Assembly (NCBI GenBank): GCA_017457105.1
Contig: JAFTIA010000027.1
Coordinates: 1-62,783 of the forward strand
Origin: Lentisphaeria bacterium
GTDB taxonomy: Bacteria; Verrucomicrobiota; Lentisphaeria; Victivallales; Victivallaceae
Reading direction: 5' to 3'
Length of the DNA: 62,783 nt
The translations under genes were made by a program, and so were the position numbers. Positions 58,220-62,783 of the stretch are shown here, piece after piece. Numbering within the stretch: the stretch's first letter is position 1; each line of letters opens with the position of its first letter. Below the pieces are notes generated by a model. It saw nothing but the letters and a program-made list of their open reading frames with translations, was not told where the DNA came from and did no database searches.

Positions 58220-60292
58220 GTGGCAACGGTCATCGGCAATTTACGGGCGGATATTGAACTCATCCGGCCCGGGCGGCACGGCGATTTTTATATGCTGTTC
58301 GATCCGTCGTCGGAACATTACTTCAAAATCGGCGAGGACGCGGTGCAGATTTTGAGCCGTCTGGATCAGCCTTATGAATTGGAGGCTTTTCTGGAACGGC
58401 TCCGGCGTACCGGGGTGCAGGCCACCAAAGAAGATGTGCTTACTCTGGTGAATTTTCTGGTACAGAACAGTTTGCTGGAACCGGGGTACGGTCAGGTCGA
58501 GATGCAGAAGAAGAAAGTCGAAGAGATCAAAAAACAGACCCGTTTTCTGCGTTGGGCATCCATTTATATGTTTATCAAACTTCCGCCTCTGCGCCCCGCC
58601 CGGCTTATGGAGGTTTTGAAACCCTATACAGATTTTCTGGTCAGCCGCTGGATGTTATGCCTGATCGCATTGCCTGCCCTGGTGGGGTATATTCTGATTA
58701 TCCGTGATTTCAGTGCGGTCCGGGCCACATTTATGGACTCTCTTTCCTGGGCGGGGCTGGCGAAATATTTTGCAGCGATCCTGCTCTTGAAAGTGGTGCA
58801 TGAAATAGCGCACTCCCTTGCCGCCAACCATTTCGGATGCAAGGTCCGTGCGATTGGCATGAGTTTTATCGTCTTTTATCCACGGTTGTTCACGGATACC
58901 ACGGATTCCTGGCGTCTGCCCCGCAAACAGCGGCTTCTTATTGATGCAGGAGGGATCATCAGCGAACTTCTGGTGGGCGGTATTGCGGCTCTTTTGTGGT
59001 GTTATATGCCGCCGGGGGCAGGGAAGTCCACCATGTTTTACATTTTTGCAGTCAGTACATTAAGTACACTTCTCGCCAACGGGAACCCGTTGATCCGGTA
59101 CGACGGTTATTACATTTTGTGTGATTTGCTGAATATGGAGAACCTGATGGGCCGCTCCATTGAATATTTGCGGAGCGTTTTCCGCTGGGCGGTGTTCGGC
59201 GTGGGTGAACGGCCGGTGGAAAAACGCTGGGTACTGCTTTTGTCTTTCGGGGTGGCGGCATTTATTTACAAAATTTTTCTTTATACGGCGATTATTCTGA
59301 TCATTTACGCCCAGTTTGTAAAAGCCATTGCGGTAGTGCTTCTGCTGGCGGAGGTGTATGTACTGCTGATTTTCCCCTTGTGGCGGGAGTTGAAAAACAT
59401 CCGGGCTCTCTCCCGGAAAGCGGCAAAGCGGGCGGATCGTTTGCGGATCATCGTTTTGCTGGCGGGGATCGGGACGGTGCTGTTTTTCCCGCTCTCCTGG
59501 AATGTGGAACTTCCGGCGGAGATCCAGCCCGTCAAGCGGGAACTGGTGGTTACGCAGGAAGCCGGGATCCTTGTTTCTGATTGGCCCCGGACAGCCCGGG
59601 AAGTGCGGAAAGGCGAAACGCTGTACCAGTTATCTTCTCCCCAGCTGGATTTCAGTGTGGTGCGTTTTACCTGGATGGCAAAGGCGGATGAATTGCTTTT
59701 CGGGATGCAGCAATTGGATCGGGAATCTTACGGGGACAGTTTGCTGACCCGGGAAAAGTTGAAGAGCGACTGGATCGGTATCCGGGAAATGAAACGGCGC
59801 AGTACCATGCTTCGCGGCGTTGCTCCGGAAGACGGGTTGTTTATCCCGGCAAGAGATGATATTTCCCGTGGGAGCTGGTTCCCGCCGGGGTTGTGCATCG
59901 GGGAACTGGTTTCTCCGCAGCTGGCAGTGACCGCATACGCCGATGACCGGCAGGTGCGGAAACTTAAAGAGGGAACCGCCGTAACGATCTATCTCCCGGA
60001 CAGCATGAAATCCTTGCGGGGGAAAATCCGTTCTCTGGACCGGATCCCGGCAAAATTGCAGCATACGCCGCTTTTGCAGGTGTACGGCGGCCCCATTCCG
60101 GTGTACCCGGATGAGAGTCAGGCAGGGGGCTTTATTTCTGTAAACGCCTTGTACCGGGTGGATATTGATTTTGACGATCCGGCGGTCCGTCAGCTGCAGG
60201 GGCGCACGGTTATGGCAAAGATCCATCACCGGGAACGGCTTATTGGCAAGATTTTTGATTTCACCGTGGCTGTTCTCCGCCGGGAGTTTTAA
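58220..60292 (+). CDS. PqqD-like / M50 site-2 protease / HlyD-like fusion
   Basis: 690 residues from a GTG immediately after the preceding stop. Residues 1-90 look like a PqqD-type peptide-binding domain (FYMLFDPSSEHYFKIGEDAV). A polytopic membrane region (about 145-385) holds the zinc-protease motif HEIAH (194-198) and NPLIRYDGYY, the second M50 motif with its Asp; both look intact. After about 420 a periplasmic HlyD-like part contains VTQEAGILVSDWPRTAREVR and QLAVTAYADDRQVRKLKEG. PqqD domains in peptide pathways bind leader peptides, so this protein could recognise and cleave the cargo during export. It takes the place where an ABC exporter would be expected. Confidence 0.8.
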   Translation: MATVIGNLRADIELIRPGRHGDFYMLFDPSSEHYFKIGEDAVQILSRLDQPYELEAFLERLRRTGVQATKEDVLTLVNFLVQNSLLEPGYGQVEMQKKKVEEIKKQTRFLRWASIYMFIKLPPLRPARLMEVLKPYTDFLVSRWMLCLIALPALVGYILIIRDFSAVRATFMDSLSWAGLAKYFAAILLLKVVHEIAHSLAANHFGCKVRAIGMSFIVFYPRLFTDTTDSWRLPRKQRLLIDAGGIISELLVGGIAALLWCYMPPGAGKSTMFYIFAVSTLSTLLANGNPLIRYDGYYILCDLLNMENLMGRSIEYLRSVFRWAVFGVGERPVEKRWVLLLSFGVAAFIYKIFLYTAIILIIYAQFVKAIAVVLLLAEVYVLLIFPLWRELKNIRALSRKAAKRADRLRIIVLLAGIGTVLFFPLSWNVELPAEIQPVKRELVVTQEAGILVSDWPRTAREVRKGETLYQLSSPQLDFSVVRFTWMAKADELLFGMQQLDRESYGDSLLTREKLKSDWIGIREMKRRSTMLRGVAPEDGLFIPARDDISRGSWFPPGLCIGELVSPQLAVTAYADDRQVRKLKEGTAVTIYLPDSMKSLRGKIRSLDRIPAKLQHTPLLQVYGGPIPVYPDESQAGGFISVNALYRVDIDFDDPAVRQLQGRTVMAKIHHRERLIGKIFDFTVAVLRREF

Positions 60293-60294
60293 GC

Positions 60295-62028
60295 GTGAAA
60301 AAGCGTTTTCCGGCAGATGGGGCGTGGTGCGTATTGATCGCCGCCGCCTGTCTGATTTTATTCGGAAGAGGGCTGAATTACGAATTCCTTGCCGGGTGGG
60401 ATGACGATGCTTACGTATCCTCCAATCATTATTTGCAGTGGACTCTGGCAAATTTGCTGTACTGGTGGCGCACACCGCTGGAAGGGCTGCTGACACCGCT
60501 TACCGCCAATTCCCTCATGCTGGATGCCCTTTTCTGGGGACAGGGAAGTGCCGCCGGGTTCCGGCTGACAAATATTGTTTTTCATATCATAACCGCATGG
60601 CTTTTTTTCTCTATCGGGCGGAAAATGCGTGTCCCGGCGGGGTGGATGTGCGGGATCGTGCTGTGTTGGGCTCTGCATGTTCAAAGGCTGGAATCCGTAC
60701 TGTGGATCGCTGAACGGAAAGATGTTTTGAGCGGGGTTCTGATCCTGGCGGCGTGGAGATTTATGCTGTGCCGTGACCGGGTAAAAGGGTGTATTGCCGC
60801 AGGCTTGTGCGGCATGCTGGCCATTTTTGCCAAACCCGCCATGGCGGGGACGGCGTTTCTGATCCTGGCGGCGGCGTGGAACGGCCGCAGGCGGAATTGG
60901 AAGGATTGGCTTCTGCCGGGTGCGGCGGCTCTGCTGACGGCTCTTGCCGTGCTTCCTGCATGGATTTTGGCATCCGGTTCGGAGATCATGCAGGATGCGC
61001 CGGTACGGAAGATATATCTTGTTTCCCGCAATCTTTTCTGGTATATCGGCAACACGGTTCTTCCGCTGGATGCCAACCCCGTTTACCCCCGTGCGGCAGG
61101 AGAGGACCGGGCATTTTATCTGGGGGGAGCTGTATTGATTTCTATACTCTTCTGGGGTTGGCGGCAGTACGGCTTGAAAAGATGGTTCCTCCGTTATTGG
61201 CCGTGGATGGTGGTCTGGGGAGCCTTTTTCTTCCCCAGCAGCGGCTGGCGGGTGTTCAGCAATACGGATTATGGGGATCGTTACAACTATTTGCCCTCTC
61301 TGATTTTTCTCTATGTTGCCGCATTGATGGGGCGGGATGCCATGGCAAGATCCCGGATGCGTGTCCGGGCATTGACGGTGTGGATCCTGGTTCTGGCGAT
61401 CCTGTTTGGCATCCGTTCCTGGAAACAGGTTCCTGTCTGGCGGAACACGGAAACGCTGTTTACGGCGGCGTTGCAGGTCCCCCGGCCGAATCCGAAAGCG
61501 GTGGAAGGACTGGGGCGTTTGGGATTGGCGTTGTCCCGGCCGGACTTGCTGACAGAAGCCGGGCGGCATTTTCTGCGGATGGCGGCAACGGCGGAATCAA
61601 ATCCTTTGCCGGACTCCCATAAGCCGGGTAAACTCTGGCGGAACATGGGGGCGTTTTACATGGGGCTGGCGGCCTATACGGATAAGCGTTATGCAGGGGC
61701 GCAGGAGTGGTGGCACATATTGGTGCAGGAAGAGAAGCCCGCCATGTATTATGGGGACTTGTATTTGCCGGTATTGTTTGGCGGGTATGCTGATATTTGT
61801 TTGCGTGCGGGAATCACCCCGGCGGCAGTGAAGGCATTGCAGAAGCAGATGAAATATTTGAAAGAACAGGGGCCTGTGTGGTATCGTGCGCAGGGGTTGA
61901 TCCGGCTGTTATCCGGTGACGAACGAGGGGCGTTGACATCGCTGGAAAAAGCGTTAAAAGGGATGGACCCGGCAGATCCGCAGCTGAAAAAGCTGACAGA
62001 AACTCTGCGGAAACGGGTAAAACCATAG
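60295..62028 (+). CDS. TMTC/GT-C-like membrane glycosyltransferase
   Basis: 577 residues from a GTG with GGGAG 8 nt upstream. About eleven membrane helices are followed by a helical tail (about 410-577) that may be TPR-like. The first periplasmic loop has the acidic motif GWDDDAYVSS of GT-C enzymes, and RLESVLWIAERKDVLSG matches the VESVAWISERKDVLS signature of the TMTC protein O-mannosyltransferases. GT-C enzymes transfer sugars from lipid carriers to proteins or lipids on the outer face of the membrane. Starting 2 nt after the M50 gene, it may glycosylate the giant protein during export; the substrate is unproven. Confidence 0.75.
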   Translation: MKKRFPADGAWCVLIAAACLILFGRGLNYEFLAGWDDDAYVSSNHYLQWTLANLLYWWRTPLEGLLTPLTANSLMLDALFWGQGSAAGFRLTNIVFHIITAWLFFSIGRKMRVPAGWMCGIVLCWALHVQRLESVLWIAERKDVLSGVLILAAWRFMLCRDRVKGCIAAGLCGMLAIFAKPAMAGTAFLILAAAWNGRRRNWKDWLLPGAAALLTALAVLPAWILASGSEIMQDAPVRKIYLVSRNLFWYIGNTVLPLDANPVYPRAAGEDRAFYLGGAVLISILFWGWRQYGLKRWFLRYWPWMVVWGAFFFPSSGWRVFSNTDYGDRYNYLPSLIFLYVAALMGRDAMARSRMRVRALTVWILVLAILFGIRSWKQVPVWRNTETLFTAALQVPRPNPKAVEGLGRLGLALSRPDLLTEAGRHFLRMAATAESNPLPDSHKPGKLWRNMGAFYMGLAAYTDKRYAGAQEWWHILVQEEKPAMYYGDLYLPVLFGGYADICLRAGITPAAVKALQKQMKYLKEQGPVWYRAQGLIRLLSGDERGALTSLEKALKGMDPADPQLKKLTETLRKRVKP

Positions 62029-62056
62029 AAAAACGGTAAAAATTTCATAAAACGGC

Positions 62057-62084
62057 TTGCAATTTCGGAAAATCGTGGTATTTT
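62057..62084 (+). promoter_or_regulatory. Promoter of tRNA-Arg
   Basis: TTGCAA (62057-62062), a 16-bp spacer and TATTTT (62079-62084). Transcription would begin near 62091, about 22 nt before the tRNA. Confidence 0.55.
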
Positions 62085-62112
62085 ATAGGTACTATCTGCG
62101 GATGGTGTATGT

Positions 62113-62189
62113 GCGCTCATAGCTCAATTGGATAGAGCGTCTGGCTACGGACCAGAAGGTTAGGGGTTCAAGTCCCTTTGGGCGTACCA
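62113..62189 (+). tRNA. tRNA-Arg (anticodon ACG)
   Basis: 77 nt with encoded CCA. The acceptor stem is GCGCTCA with TGGGCGT (two G-U pairs), the D stem GCTC/GAGC, the anticodon stem TCTGG/CCAGA around the loop CTACGGA (anticodon ACG), and the T stem AGGGG/CCCTT with loop TTCAAGT. A wobble-modified ACG tRNA reads CGU, CGC and CGA. A run of eight Ts follows and may end the transcript. Confidence 0.93.
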
Positions 62190-62228
62190 TTTTTTTTGCC
62201 GTGATGGGCGGGGAAATGCGTGCCTTGC

Positions 62229-62455
62229 TCCTGCGCCGCTCGGTCACGGACAGTTTAGTCCGCTCCCTCTCGTGCTCGTACGCAAAACCCGCATTTTCCA
62301 CGCCCATCAGCGGCAAAAAGTGTGTAGTGCACATGGGCCTTACTCCTCACTTGCTTCAGTCATGGACAGGTAGTCCATTCCTTCGCAGATTCGTTCGTAA
62401 AACCCATGCTTTTCTCGTACTCCGGGCAAAAAAAGTGTGCGTCCCTGTGCATGGC
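62229..62455. repeat. Diverged tandem duplication of about 115 bp
   Basis: Two neighbouring units (about 62229-62337 and 62343-62455) align through a shared order of short blocks: CTCCT, GGACAG-TAGTCC, CGTA-AAACCC, AAAAAGTGTG and CACATGG/GCATGG. GGACAGTTTAGTCC and GGACAGGTAGTCC are inverted repeats at the same place in each unit. No supported gene lies in 62190-62783. Confidence 0.5.
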
Positions 62456-62480
62456 GTTCAAAAAAAGCAAAGCACATTCC

Positions 62481-62505
62481 CATCGGCTGGCAGAGCACTT
62501 TGCGC
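62481..62505 (-). repeat. Dispersed intergenic repeat, copy 3
   Basis: The minus strand reads GCGCAAAGTGCTCTGCCAGC, close to copy 1 at 121-146. As in copy 1, TTGCCCGCA lies just upstream on the same strand. Confidence 0.55.
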
Positions 62506-62530
62506 AAGGCACAGGGTGCGGGCAAGGGAA

Positions 62531-62567
62531 TACGGACTTGTACGGACTTGTACGGACTTGTACGGAC
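62531..62567 (+). repeat. 10-bp tandem repeat, 3.7 copies
   Basis: Three perfect copies of TACGGACTTG followed by TACGGAC. It is a simple-sequence array in non-coding DNA. Confidence 0.9.
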
Positions 62568-62590
62568 GATTGGCACTTGGTGCAGTGAGA

Positions 62591-62623
62591 GCCATGTGCC
62601 CCGGAGTTTCCAAAACACATGGC
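62591..62623 (+). repeat. Stem-loop repeat related to the left-end repeat
   Basis: GCCATGTG (62591-62598) and CACATGGC (62616-62623) are perfect 8-bp arms around a loop CCCCGGAGTTTCCAAAA. The left-end repeats have the same arm core (GCCATGT/ACATGGC) and a loop GCTCCGGAAATTCC, so they are the same family. Confidence 0.65.
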
Positions 62624-62710
62624 GTAGCAGTAGGGCAGAACATCCCTGTGCAACTCTAACACACGGGGCGAGGCCGTGAGTGCCGAGCGCGCAGGGGCCT
62701 AGGGAGGGAA

Positions 62711-62755
62711 TCGCTGCACAGCGGTGCAGCGACAGCCCCCAAAATATTGGGGGCT
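62711..62755. repeat. Two adjacent perfect hairpins
   Basis: TCGCTGCAC (62711-62719) pairs with GTGCAGCGA (62724-62732) around AGCG. AGCCCCCAA (62734-62742) pairs with TTGGGGGCT (62747-62755) around AATA. Each has a 9-bp stem and a 4-nt loop, and they are one base apart. There is no U-run. The function is unknown. Confidence 0.8.
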
Positions 62756-62783
62756 GCCGAGTGGCACCGAGCACTAAGCCGCC

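Noticed and set aside
62092..62334. 80-codon minus-strand ORF with GLEPLTFWSVARRS
   Set aside because: This is the familiar false ORF formed by the antisense of tRNA-Arg.

Overview
The window looks like chromosomal DNA of a Gram-negative bacterium of the PVC group, most likely Lentisphaerota (Victivallis-like). The clues are a sigma factor / zinc-finger protein / Ser-Thr kinase set with formylglycine-enzyme-like and lectin-like domains, a DUF6259-type glycosidase, and a giant surface protein that opens with an LEPR-XLL-like motif and a DUF4347 domain. The phylum is inferred from gene content; no rRNA or other taxonomic marker is present. Most promoters I could place share a -35 box TTGCAA/TTGAAN, a 16-18 bp spacer and a -10 box TATATT/TATTTT.

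Layout. 1-293: non-coding, holding a duplicated stem-loop repeat. 294-3788 (minus): ECF-type sigma factor, small zinc-finger protein and membrane Ser/Thr kinase. 3998-6461 (minus): queF, argJ, purQ. 6568-6773: a 76-bp tandem repeat. 6849-8765 (plus): DUF6259-type glycosidase. 8836-17396 (minus): an eleven-gene operon, hypC-D-E-A-B followed by echA-B-C-D-E-F, which carries both the Ni-Fe site assembly proteins and the six subunits of an energy-converting membrane [NiFe] hydrogenase. 17510-23170 (minus): acyltransferase, degenerate sensor kinase, MFS transporter, a penicillin-binding-protein pedestal without transpeptidase, and an FtsW/RodA-type SEDS protein, nearly all with 4-nt overlaps.

23477-62028 (plus) is the striking part. 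It has a secreted Sel1-repeat protein (19 repeats), a TolC-like outer-membrane lipoprotein, a small unknown ORF, a 28-kb gene for a 9,333-residue repeat protein, a short HlyD-like adaptor, a second HlyD-like protein with an extra cytosolic domain, a PqqD-like/M50-protease/HlyD-like fusion, and a TMTC-like membrane glycosyltransferase. I read this as one system that makes, exports, possibly processes or anchors, and possibly glycosylates one giant surface protein. It has a TolC partner and adaptors, but no ABC ATPase and no RTX-type calcium repeats, so it is not a textbook type I system. This is the best candidate for an undescribed system in the window.

The right end carries tRNA-Arg(ACG) and then about 600 bp of non-coding repeats and hairpins. 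Some of these match the repeats at the left end of the window and an intergenic repeat near 23.3 kb.
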